This document shows, in pieces, positions 19,463-30,110 of a stretch of 32,229 nucleotides of DNA. Made by a program: the position numbers and the translations under genes. Location of the stretch: positions 1 to 32,229 of the forward strand of contig CAXKVV010000518.1 of assembly GCA_964058805.1 (NCBI GenBank). The letters run 5' to 3'. Position 1 is the first letter of the stretch. The number at the start of each line of letters is the position of its first letter. This DNA is from Schoenoplectus triqueter (Eukaryota > Streptophyta > Magnoliopsida > Poales > Cyperaceae). The notes under the pieces are model-generated. The model did no database searches. It was given only the letters and a program-made list of their open reading frames with translations, and was not told the origin of the DNA.

Positions 19463-21682
19463 TTATTTCTCACAGAGGACCCACTCAAGAGTCTCCCCAG
19501 CAAACATAGGCACTATTTCTCCTGATGAATAACTATACCTGGTAATTTCCAGGGGCTTTTACGTAATACTACCTTGGAAGTATTCCTTGGAAGGCCGTAA
19601 AAACCAGGGCCATTAAAACTTGTAAATGACTCTAGCTTGTCAAGTGCCCCCGCCTATGAAAAGGAAGTCAAATGTTAACAAAAACATTGAAATATGATCT
19701 ATATTCTATACTATAGTTGACAAACAAGTACCATCGATCACCTGTTCAAAAACATTCGCATAGAGAGCTAAAGCTAGAGGTGCACTATATATGCCAGAAC
19801 AACCACAAGAGCATTCTTTCCTTCTTTTATCATGTGGTACACTATCAGTACCAAGAAAATACTTCGTACTCCCACTGGTTACTGCTGCTACTATTGCTTG
19901 TCCTTTTATTTTATTTTTTTTATAAAAAAAGAGAAGAAGACATTTGTTAAAGCAAAGATCGGTAAATTAAAGCTTAAACTTCTATTACCGTGAGAAACAG
20001 GGAATGTAGAAACATACTATGTGTTTCTCTTTTCAATATGGGGAGGCAACAATTGTGTGGCTGCAGACCACCTTGAAAAAGAATTTCTGTTTAGGAGCAT
20101 ATGCTGTGGAGTCACCGTTCCCACAATATTGCCTGAATAGAATTAAATTGCACAGGTCACAAACTACTTTTACTATCTGAAAGAAAAGGAATTTACCGCA
20201 CCCATAAGCCTTATTATGTACATAAAAACACCACATGTTTGATAAATTAAAGAAGTTCCTTCAATTAGTTAGCCTCTAGCATCACCATAAGTGTACTTCA
20301 ACACAACTAGTCATAATGATGAACATAATTCTTACAGTAGCAACTGAACCATTACTTAAACCTTCACTGGTGCAATAATTTTTTATTTCCTTGTGACATA
20401 AGGGCATTTTTGGGAATTCCTGATATCATGATAATAATTGCTTGCTTGTTTTGCATGATTCAATAAAGTTGACTGCATCTAATGTGGTGATGTGCTCCAT
20501 TATAATTTTTAAGCTTGGTAATTTCTTCACTAGCGGTGTCAAAATTGTCTCAATAAACACTTTCTCCCGGTAATGTGTCAACACCAGAATCAGTTACCTA
20601 AACATAATTTTACATGCACCTAAACATAATTTTACACAGAAGGCGGTCAAGTTTTTATTCATCAACAAAGAAAAATAAACAATATAACAAAAACGTACAA
20701 GAAATGGCATTTCCTGTTTCACCATCTCTTCTAGAACTGGCAAGCATTTCCCAAATATATCAGTCATACCATCCTGAGAATTCGTACTTGCGCCAGCTGG
20801 GTACCATTTGACCACAAAAACAGCCCCTGGGGACAATTTTTTCACAGAAATTATAACCTAGTAATATAATACAGCTTGTTATGGTGAGATTACTTGTAAA
20901 CAAAGTGTTTTTCAGTGTATTCACTCTAATCAGAGTTTGAATTTCATGGCATACAGGCAAAAGCTACTTGAACAGTAACCATGAATACTTTCGTTTCACA
21001 TAATTCCTTAAATAATGTAAAAAAAAATAGTATTAGGATTATTCATACAAATCAGGAAAAATCCCCACAAAGAAGCACAGCTCATCTCAGTTATGTTCTT
21101 AGGAGACCAATTAACCCTCAATTCTTCAACAAAATGATTAAAATGTTAGAGAGTAAATTCATACTGGCAATTCTGATCTCCTCTGGCGGGTATTATGAGT
21201 CAAGCGTCATTAAAGGATTAAAATCGCTGCCAGGAGGAAGCGCTTTCAATATAGATTCTCTATACTCCAATGCTTAGCAGTGGTTGTGATAGGCGGCTTC
21301 AGGTTCGGCATCACAATCGCTCTCCCGAATTGCTTAGCGCTTTAATAGAACACGAAAATTATTAAAAAGAAAAAGATAACAGGTACGATACACTGAAGTG
21401 ATGAAAGGTAGGAGGTGAAGAAAGGACCGGACCTGTGAGGGGAACGGACTGAAGAAGATCGCCGTCGCGGAGGTGGAGGTGCCAATCGTCGGGTCGAGTG
21501 ATGGTAATGGACGTTTCCATTTGCGCAACTACAGCACCTCTCCTGATTCTCAGGTTTCTCACGTGCGATACCGAAATGGAGGCGAGGTTCTTGGAGAAAG
21601 GTACCTTCAGAGGAGGAGGATAACAGCGCATGGAATGCATGGAGCAATTTAATATACACTTCACGAGCGCCGCTACGGGCAC
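19463..21682 (-). pseudogene. Dihydroorotase (pyrimidine biosynthesis), broken multi-exon copy
   Basis: Seven exon remnants are in the right order on the minus strand. E1, about 21682-21433, holds the motif DDWHLHLRDGD, whose two histidines bind metal in this family. E2, about 21340-21165, holds GRAIVMPNLKPP. E3, 20826-20699, holds VKWYPAGASTNSQDG with the lysine that is carboxylated in the family. E4, 20597-20447, ends [11 protein letters not shown]5, 20132-20018, holds TVTPQH. E6, 19902-19742, is intact, with LGTDSVPH and its catalytic aspartate. E7, 19653-19463, ends with [15 protein letters not shown]. Breaks: one-base loss in E2 after TTTAK, plus an in-frame TAA where several codons are lost; loss of the HGE motif at the start of E4 and a two-base loss further on; a one-base loss in E5; a frame change in E7. 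The enzyme closes carbamoyl aspartate to dihydroorotate. This copy cannot make it. Introns are retained. Confidence 0.9.
20596..20636. repeat. 22-bp tandem duplication in the dihydroorotase pseudogene
   Basis: ACCTAAACATAATTTTACAT begins at 20596 and again at 20618. It lies at the intron 3/exon 4 border, exactly where the codons for the HGE motif are missing. Confidence 0.85.
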
Positions 21683-22269
21683 CGGCTTCGTGGTGCTCCG
21701 TGCTCGGATTCTTTGTGGTGTTTGTAAGGGAAAACCAGACCGTCTACTGAGTCCCTCTGCACGTAAAGATAGTGTGGTCCCACTTTCCAGTTGATCTCTA
21801 TAAATAATGAAGCAGCACGCCCAGCGAAAGTTCGCTCACGCGAGGAAAGGAGGGAAGGAAAGATGAGATGTAAATAACCAAGGTTCATTTGCTTTGATTT
21901 GTGCATTTTATATGGGAACAGATCTATAGGGAAACCATGTTTTGCGCGTAGATAGAATCAGGAGACCGAGATAAGAAGCACAGAGCAAGAAAGATATTAG
22001 TTTGCCCTTTTATGTTAGAGGCTAATAATGAACCAGTAACTACTGAAGCAGAAGAGAAATTAAATTCTATTATTTTACTCGGTTTATGTACAATAATAAC
22101 AATTAAAACAACAACATAATGAATCACTAATTTTTCTATCAACAGTTGCCGACAAAAATTTTCAGACCCTTTGCACCTCATCCTCATGATTGGGTAGTAC
22201 TAACGAAACTAAAGATTTGCTCAATTTCCTATAATAGTCCAAACATTTACTGAGGAAAAAGAATAAAAA
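21683..22269. other. Spacer between dihydroorotase pseudogene and MUCI70-like gene
   Basis: It would hold the former promoter of the dihydroorotase copy and the 3' UTR of the upstream gene. AATAAA-like signals for the minus strand are possible around 22060-22200, but none is clearly best. No other gene is visible. Confidence 0.45.
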
Positions 22270-25200
22270 TTATTGAAAAGAATTTGTAGCTTTCTGCCGA
22301 TGCTTTCTTGAACCAGATTTCCTATCTTTTGGACGTTTCACTGGAGCCAACTTCCTTGGAGGATTTCTTGTAAGTTCGCTCACGGCAGGTTTCTTAAATG
22401 GTGCATCAGTAAGTGCAGGAGGCTGTTGGCTATTCACGGCCCTTTGTCGCTGCTCTAACAGTTCTCTATGGTAGGCCTGCAATAGCATTAGAATTTCCAA
22501 TATGATTACAAATAGATGCCACAACAGTACAGTAAAAATGTTTTACATTGCCAAACAAGAGTAGTTACCACAATCATTCTTATTACAACCAAAAAATAGC
22601 TTTGGTCGATTGGTAGAAATTGAAAGAACTATGATAAGGAATGTAGTAGGTGAATTTTTCCATGTTTCAGTAGGTGCACAGTGCTGTTCCCTTTGCAGCA
22701 CCATGCATTGCCTTCGCTTTTTGTGAGCCTTGAGTAGAAGTTTCCGTACCCCCCCCCCAAAAAAAAAAAAAAAGTTCATATTGCAACTAGGAAAATTGAG
22801 AAGTGTAATTTAATTTGATGGCCTTAGCAGCAGTAAACATGAACTTCAAAAAGTGACCATGGAAGATTTCTAAATCTTTTGAATACCTGAACAACAAAAT
22901 CACGCCTTTCACAATCCAAAAACATGTCAGGGTACCAGCCGACCTTTGATCTTATCTTGTCTCGGACAGTGCTAAAACTCAATTGATCTCTGGCTGTGAA
23001 TCGGTCAACCTCATTGAACCAGAGGCATGTGAACAGATTTGTTATAGGAATGTGTTCTTTTATTATCACGCACCCTTCTGGCACATCTGCCACGAAACAG
23101 AAAGCAGAGAAAATATCTTAATATTAAATTAAATACTAGTTTGAGCAGCTTAACAATGAAACCTCACATACTTCGAAAACATCATGTGCAATGCAAACAA
23201 TATTCATCATACACACAACACCTACAAACTAGGAAATGTGCGTATCTCATATTTTCCTAAACATGGATGTGTATGGGTACTTGCCTTCTACATTTTTAAG
23301 TCATTTTCAGCTCAAATGGCTACCAAAATACCATCCTTTTGGTTATTTGTGTTACTAATGTCAGCTGAACAACAGCAAGAACAAACAACTAAAAAGCCTT
23401 TAGTCCCAAATAAATTGGGGTGGGCTAGAAATGAATCCCAATCACCTGAACAACAAAACTTAAAGAAAATGAAAAAAGGGTATAGCTTCTTATTTATTTT
23501 TCTCAAGTTGTAGGCAATTACCTATCATTGGATTCATTAAAACAAAAACAATGTGCAACCATGATGTTAATGATTTGAATTTTATACATCATAAATTAAC
23601 ATGTTCAAGCCTACCCCAATTTATTTGGGATTAAAGGCTTTGTTGTTGTTGTTGTATAAATTAACATGTTCAGAGGCTAATTACCAGAACCTGCATTGTT
23701 ACAAATTGTTATTTTCAGCTAATACCAACAAAAAAAAACTCACCACTAGTAAAAGGGAGTTTCGCTGAAGAGTAATGGGTCAAGCCCTCCCTTTTATAGA
23801 ACTCAATCTGATAATCTATAGAGGCATTATCATACTTTCCAGCTGCCTTATTTGCATCGGCCTCTTCAAACACATCGAATCTTCTATAGTGCCTCGAGAT
23901 TGCTAAAGTTACATTCTTTCTCCACAAATATCTGTTAGATATAATAGAAACAAAAGTGAATGAGACCATCTGGTGAGAAAGGATAATTCATACACCAAAA
24001 CGTCCATGCTACAAAGAATCATATCTCATATGTTAAATTCTGGGCATAAATGCATATGCATAATATATGAGATGTATTAATCTATTGCCCCCCAAACAGT
24101 GATAACAAATTATATTTTGAAACTTACAGGGCATAAGCATGAGCGAGTAGCACTTTACCTCTCTAATATTTGATATGGGTCTCTTACAAGCTCAAGTTTT
24201 CCATCAATCCAGATAGAATAGCGCACATTTGGAAAAAGCCTATGAAGGAGAAGTTTTGGCACCTGACAGGTGTCAATATTTAGATCATAAATGCATCATT
24301 TAAAAGCAAAAAAAAATCATTATAGATGGTACAAGGCCCAGTTATGTTTACTATGTTGTTGCAAACCTATCATTGAAAGGGCTACAACAGGAATTAAATT
24401 AGGTTTTTTTTTATGCAGGTTAATCATGGCATCATCCCTGAAAAAGAGTCTAGAAAATTGTAAAGGAATTGAAATAAATTAATACCTTGCCATTACGCCT
24501 TGCATCACGGTATGGAAGTTTTCGTACAACCACAATCCGCCATAAACCAACATGTTTATTTTTGTCGACTGTCGTATAGTTTTTCATATATGCCTCTGTT
24601 TCTTCATCAACAAACATGAAAAAACAGACATTTTGTTTCGCTTGCTCACTTACATTCTTTGGTTGTTGCAATATGTCATAATTTCCTGTTAAGTCCATCA
24701 AATAAACAAAAATAAATGAAATTAGAGGAAAAAGGTAAGATGTTGGACAAAATACTCCTGTTTATCCCTCTAACAATTCAGGATAGAGATGTAATTCAGA
24801 TTTTCATTTAACATTGCTAGTATAAGAACTGAATGTATAGTAAACCCATCTATAAGAAAAGCCGAGGTTTCTGATTTTGTTCTTCAGTACATTTGAAATT
24901 CTATCAGAAATAAAAATATGATGTTTCAATATTGCAAAAGGATAGTAACCCTACAATGTAGCTCTATCAGCTACTATCTCCCATTTTTTGTGTACCAAAC
25001 AACCTACTGATTACTGAATGACACACAAAGAAGGGGTAGTTTCAGTATCCTATAAAGAAATTGGCAAACAGGGAATAATTGACATATCCCTGTTTTAAAG
25101 ATATTTCCAATTTAACAAGGGTGTGTTGTATTGTAGGGACACATGTTTAATTTTCACATGAACTATAACAAAATAATACCAAAAATTGCTGAAGCAACCA

Positions 25201-27114
25201 CCATGCCGTAGCAATTCTCCATTGCAGAAAGATCAGATTCATCTATCTCAAAGCCTGTACCTTGACCAGGTCTCCTTCCTTTCACGAACCTAAAAGTTGT
25301 GAAAAAGGGACCACACATGTAAGCATTGGGACTATAAAAGAGACGAAACAAATAAAGTTGAACCACAAAGGAGAGCGACATACCCACAGTGTATCCTCAT
25401 GGAATCTCTTATATCATAGGACAAGTCTCTGTCCAGTAGAGATGGGTACCCTCCAAAAGAAGAGCCAGTATTTAGTGTCCCTCTCTCTACCAAATTCTCA
25501 TCTGAAATGAAATCCAAATTCTTAAGCACTGGAGATGGAGATGGCTCTATGGGTATGAGTGACATGGCTTGCTGAACTGATACATAGCACACTGGACATG
25601 CTGCCACATTAAAAGAATAATAAGAAGAAGAAGAAATGACAAACTAAAAAAATATATATTCGTAATAGAAATTTCAGGCCTTCTTTCAGTATTGAAATGG
25701 GCTAAAACATGAATTATACTAAGTTATGTTCCTGGACTAATGAATAAACATTTGGTTGTTCATTACTAGCAATATTTTAAAAATCAGGTGCTATGACTGC
25801 TGTGAGGTAGTTAGGATGCTACAGAATGATACTTTTATCTGCATCTGACTATATTTCAGTTACAAATTGATACAACACAGACAGTTCTTTTCTTTTAGTC
25901 TTTTACTTTCCAGGTCCTATTCTCAGTGTGATCACTTAAACATAAAGCCAGGTAAAACCTAAAATATAACCATAAAGCATCTCATTACCAGAATGATAGA
26001 CTAGCTCCCATGGGCCAAAATTTTCATAATGTGGCCAAAATCAAAATCCTTAATCAATGGTCACTTAATGGCAAGACCCTGAAACCACTAAACCCAACAT
26101 AAAGTAAAATATAGTAAGCAAAGAGTTAGAAATCTTACGGCGGGGCCCTGTGCGCTTTGGACTGATAGGAGGAGGCATGAAGGAGAAGTTGGCACAAGGA
26201 TGTTCAGTGAACATCTGTCTTGAATCAGAAATAGGCACAGGAAGCATTGTGTTTAGTTTCAAATGTGGAGATGGAATTATTCGCGGTGTTCTTGTGTTCA
26301 GGAAGATCCCTTCTCTGATGGCAATTGTATTGGTATTGCGGTTTGATAGCCCCAAACTTGATTCTATACCAGGAGTAGTATCATCATCTGAAATAATCAC
26401 AATCTAAATATTAAGAATGGTCAGATTATCAATAATGTGAAATGATGATTACTCACATTCCTTGGGAATATTGCATATGGTGCAAAATTGATTTTGGAAA
26501 GGGGTATTCACAGTCAAATCCTTTATAAAATATTTTCTTCTTCTTTTAAATTCTTATAATTATTTCTTTTTCTGCAGAGAGAAATAGAGAGAGAGATTAC
26601 AATTTATTTCAAGTACCAAGGAAACAATTGTTGCAATTTGGGAATAAGTCTTCAGGCCTTTCCCATTTCATAATTGTTTGACAAATCAATATTGATTTTA
26701 ATTAATGATAATATGAACCACAGCACGTACTAGGTTGGATTACTCATAATAAGTTGAAAACTTGCATAATATCCAAGCACATTACTAGTTCGAGATCAAA
26801 ATTAGCAACCTGAAACTCATTACCTAACCTTTTGAAATAAAGGAGAAGAGAGAACGGACGACCACTGCTGAAACAACAAGCAGTAGGAACATTCCGACCC
26901 GCCTTCGACCAACAACCTTACAGATCCGATTAAGAACCCGCTCTTTGTCTCTAGACCCTTGCAATAGCATCTTGCTAGGCGTTTTTCTGACCGAAACAGG
27001 TACTGATACGGGTGAAATCTGGATTTGCAGTTGCGCAAGACCAGCTCCGTTTTGCAATTGCTGCTGCAATGATCCATAGCTCGCAGATCTGAGCCCCAAC
27101 GAAGAACCAGTCAT
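22270..27114 (-). CDS. DUF616/MUCI70-like putative Golgi glycosyltransferase, nine exons, 586 aa
   Basis: Exons: 27114-26829, 26387-26139, 25600-25384, 25289-25180, 24685-24486, 24262-24159, 23931-23744, 23086-22887 and 22476-22270. All introns are GT-AG and the phases add up to 587 codons with TAA. Residues 1-70 are a cytosolic tail starting MTGSSLGLRSASYGSL. About 72-94 are a hydrophobic signal anchor, so a type II Golgi protein is expected. A spacer follows, then the CPVC motif at 180-183 and the conserved DUF616 region from about 215 to 515, including DSMRIHCGF, NVCFFMFVDEETEAY and WIDGKLEL (Asp about 374). The tail (from about 535) is rich in Lys and Arg. Arabidopsis MUCI70 is of similar length and acts in seed-mucilage pectin synthesis. 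Activity of this protein is inferred from the family only. Intron 7 carries two SINE fragments. Which DUF616 subgroup member it is remains uncertain. Confidence 0.93.
22749..22773. repeat. Poly(C)/poly(A) run in intron 8
   Basis: About ten C followed by about fourteen A lie inside intron 8 of the MUCI70-like gene. The length is likely variable between individuals and hard to sequence. Confidence 0.85.
23375..23445 (-). mobile_element. SINE 3' fragment, reverse orientation, in intron 7
   Basis: The 71-bp insert contains GCCTTTAGTCCCAAATAAAT followed by TGGGGTGGGCTAGAA, a motif seen near the 3' end of widespread plant SINEs whose tails are TTG repeats (TS and Au types). Here the tail is on the left as irregular CAA units. 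The 10-bp direct repeat CTGAACAACA lies at 23365-23374 and 23446-23455 and may be the target duplication, although its CAA content makes this less certain. Confidence 0.65.
23608..23655 (+). mobile_element. 5'-truncated SINE with (TTG)n tail and 17-bp target duplication
   Basis: The insert is only 48 bp. It reads AGCCTACCCCAATTTATTTG, then GGATTAAAGGC, then a (TTG)n tail. The perfect 17-bp direct repeat ATAAATTAACATGTTCA at 23591-23607 and 23656-23672 is the hallmark of target-primed insertion. It is the same repeat family as the copy at 23375-23445, in the other orientation, so the two form an inverted pair in intron 7. Confidence 0.83.
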
Positions 27115-27600
27115 CTTTTGTTCAGTGATGGTAATGCGATCCGATATTTCATCTCAAGTTCGTTTTAGATGGTAATTTCATTCAAAACGGGAAAGGAAGG
27201 AGAAGGAAAAGTATAAGAGATCTGATTTTCAAATTCGATGAGATTTAGCTGGTGAAGATGGCAACTGATCCAAAACAGGAATAAATTTTCCTAAATCAAT
27301 GCAGAAGTTGGTAACTTCCCCGAAATGGAATGTCAGTGAGATCTAGTTACCTCTGCACTTATATATCAAAAAAAAACAAAAAAATGGAAATAAATCAAAA
27401 AAAATAAATGCACGAAATCGGTGGAACTGCAACAAAATGGCAAAATTGGATCAACTTTCCAGCTAGCCCGGTTTCGAAAATCTAGGGTTAGGGTTGGTAT
27501 GGAGAGAACACAGATCCGCGCCTTCTATATTTCTCTCACGATTTGGAGAAATTAATTTTGGAAGGGAACGCAATTTTGTTTTCGAGTGGCTATATATACA
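27115..27600 (-). promoter_or_regulatory. 5' leader and core promoter of the MUCI70-like gene
   Basis: Reading toward the start codon at 27114, a TATATATA box lies at 27591-27598, which would place transcription start near 27560. Between them and the ATG are pyrimidine-rich stretches (about 27180-27215) typical of plant 5' leaders. A two-unit telo-box-like sequence AGGGTTAGGGTT lies at 27484-27495; such motifs are often found close to the start of plant growth-related genes. A 5'-UTR intron is possible but not proven. Confidence 0.55.
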
Positions 27601-27639
27601 CACGGAATGCGCGTTACGACAGCGGACTGAAGAGGAAGA

Positions 27640-29836
27640 TGCAGTGATGAAGAAATTTATATAATTTCATTTTTATAGTTTAAATGTGATTTTCTTTACA
27701 GCTAGTATTAATTACAGGATTAGTTGCTTGCTTGCAATTTAATTATGATTAGTTGGTCCATCCGACTCTCAACTTCGGTCAGACGGTCCTTTCCATCACG
27801 GGCGTACGCTCTAGAATTTTTCTGGTAGAATTTCATTTCTGCCTGAAAATACTTTAGCTTGATTTTATACATAAAAAGATGTTTAACTAGTTGTGAAAAA
27901 GAAAACACAGAGATAAATTTATAGAAAATTTAAAACTTTAAAAAACTATTATAAATTGTATTTTTCAAACACCTAAATATTATGATTTGACTTATGGTAT
28001 TTTTTCTTTGTACTGAATTTATATGTATTTATTAATTATATTTTTCAGACACCTAACTATTATAAACTGCTTTTATGTAATATGAATTAGTATATACTTA
28101 AATATTCATGTAATAATATAAAATCAACTCATTCAAAACTTTTTAAATATACATAAAATAGTAACATGTGTAGTTTAATTATATACGAGGACGGAATTAG
28201 AATTAAAATATAAAGGGAGGAGTCAGAAGAGTATTGAAAATTTGAGGAGAGTAGATGGGACGTCAAAAATCTTAATTTTTATTACTAAAATCATTCAAAA
28301 ACTATTCATTTTTCCTATTTTTTTGGAGACCTTAAGGGTTGGCCTACTCATCCACACCCCCCCCCCCTAAGGATATATAAATATTGATTAAGTTCGCACA
28401 TTTGAAAAATGAGAATAACCAAATTCGAATTTGCATATCATAAATACTTAATGAAACACAAATGATTTAATTTGTACAGATATTGATAAATGTTGTTTAC
28501 TTAAACAATTTATTTATTCACTTACTATTTGATTTCTTGTTTTATTGGTTTGAGATAATTGGGGAGTTTAGATAAATATAAAGGTCAGTTGATGTATTTT
28601 TTTTAGTTACATGATGATCATTTTCAAATTCTAGTCGCAAATTATGAGAAGTTGTATTACGTGAAAATTTCGAACGGAGTTCGAACATGCACTTCTCACA
28701 CGAAGTATATTACTTTGGTCATTTAATCAACTTAATGCTAATTCTCACAATGAGGAAAATGTATCTTTTTGTATGCATTTTCTACAATAGGATTCTATAT
28801 TGTTGCAATCCTTGAGAGAACATCCACTGGGCCGAACGAGCAGCTGATCCGGTCTACGAGAAAGAGTCTGCCTAAATCTTTCTGATCGGCATTAAATGCT
28901 TACGAAAATAGAGAATTCTGATATCTGAACCTAGATCACGAACAATAAGCTTACACCAGCCAGCGACAACTGGGACCTTTGAATTGCTAGATATTGAGTG
29001 TTGTGGAACAGGTGTAGACAAAGTTTGCTTATTGTCTGATTAATAGTAAGTGGTTATGTTAATGGAGTAGAGTACCATATAGTAGGAGCATCAAGGAGAA
29101 TGTTGAGGTTGGTACTTGGTACAGATCAATTTTTTTAATTCTATAATAAAATTTAATTAGTATGTGCATGGAATCCGTGAAGCCTCGTGGCTAATGAGTA
29201 ATGGCACTTTCTCTGCCTTAGGGTGGACGGTAACAAACAAAAAAAGTGTTTTATATTTTTTTATTATTTAAAAAATAAATAAAGAAACGCGTTGAAGTAA
29301 TGAAGCTTAGACGACTCACCAAATTGGTGATAACTCCTAATAAAGATTTCAACAAAATCAATTAAAATGAAATTTGCTAGGAAAAGTGAAAACGAAGAGA
29401 GCTTTTTGACAACATAATGGATGGCGTTAAAGTGATACAAAATCTACGAAAAAAAGATCAGCATGAAACTTTTTTTAGTTCTAAATATAATTTTTTTAAT
29501 TATTCATAAAGAATATTCATTCAAATTTCGAACCTTTCATTTTTCATAATCAGCTTTTAACGCTCATGCAAAGGTTTGATTCCCCTAATTCATCCTGGAA
29601 TTCACTATTGTATCCAGAATTCAGTATTATTTGCCAATTTAATCCTTCACGAGAAATTCAACAAACCCCCCAAATTTATGGATCAGATTGCTCTTTTTTC
29701 TTTTTTTCTTTTCCTTTTTCCTTTTTTTTTTTGGTGGGTGGGGGGAGGGCAAAAGTAAGGCCAAGCCTCCAAATATAAAGGGAAAAGTTTTGAACAAGGA
29801 AACTGCAATTGAGATAAAAATAAGTTAAAATCTAAC
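27640..29836. other. Between the gene and its lone exon copy, no exons seen
   Basis: I searched for relatives of exons 2-9 of the MUCI70-like gene on the minus strand and saw none. A duplication of about 80 bases starts near 27959 and 28039 (TATTTTTCAAACACCTAA and TATTTTTCAGACACCTAA). A segment at 28185-28375 with a CCCCCCCCCCC run resembles the GGCGGA-type dispersed dicot repeat also hinted at near 12350. The minus-strand ORF at 27908-27720 has a coiled-coil-like end but no family I know. The part at 28790-29120 is less AT-rich and unassigned. Confidence 0.45.
29175..29232 (+). repeat. SINE-head or tRNA-like fragment
   Basis: GCCTCGTGGCTAATGAGTAA followed by TGGCACTTTCTCTGCC resembles the tRNA-derived head of plant SINEs, with an A-box-like TGGCTAATGAGTAATGG. 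I see no B box and no tail, so it would be a broken head. Low certainty. Confidence 0.35.
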
Positions 29837-30110
29837 CTTTTGTGCAGAAGAAGGTAAGCGAGCCTAACATGCCGAGGCAGACCAAAATCACGAGCAACAT
29901 GCCGATTCGTCGTCGACAAACCATCTTACACATACGTGGGATAAATCTATCTTTGTCCCTGAACCCTGGTGATAGCATTTTAGATGTTTTTCTCACCGAG
30001 AAGGAGACGGAGACCGGTGGCGTCTGAATTTGCAATGTAGTCCCTCCATTTTGTCCTAATTGTAGCGAACCATAGCTTGATGATCTTAGACCCAGAGAGG
30101 ATCCATTCAT
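29837..30110 (-). CDS. Lone duplicate of MUCI70-like exon 1, possible alternative first exon
   Basis: The 274-base open segment starts MNGSSLGLRSSSYGSLQ and ends with a donor CTTTTG-type context read as AAAAG|GTTAGA, like the AAAAG|GTTAGG of exon 1 at 26829. It ends in phase 1, as does exon 1, so it would splice in frame to exon 2 at 26387. It has no stop or frameshift and keeps the basic cluster (CRRRIGM) and a hydrophobic anchor. Compared with exon 1, many codons differ only at synonymous positions, and amino-acid changes are mostly mild, which suggests long selection on the protein. Upstream homology continues into the 5' leader (GAATGAAAT, GAGATGA). There is no exon 2 of its own in the window. 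It is either an alternative first exon of the downstream gene or what is left of a tandem paralogue. An in-frame upstream ATG at 30150-30152 exists, but homology favours 30110. Confidence 0.7.

Noticed and set aside
19717..19950. Plus-strand ORF of 77 codons with a Leu-rich segment
   Set aside because: It is the antisense shadow of the clean exon 6 of the dihydroorotase pseudogene.
19463..21682. Annotating the dihydroorotase locus as a working gene
   Set aside because: Conserved residues are in several different frames within exons, there is an in-frame stop, and the HGE motif is missing. No single splice model restores it.
22881..23460. CCTGAACAACAAAA occurring at the exon 8 end and after the SINE fragment
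   Set aside because: A shared 14-mer of low complexity. No mechanism is needed and chance or SINE target choice explains it.
23184..23513. Plus-strand ORF of 109 codons
   Set aside because: It lies within intron 7 of the minus-strand gene, includes the SINE fragment, and has no family resemblance.
27720..27908. Minus-strand ORF with a coiled-coil-like end
   Set aside because: It could be a worn retroelement gag piece or an exon scrap, but no family or splice evidence supports calling a gene.
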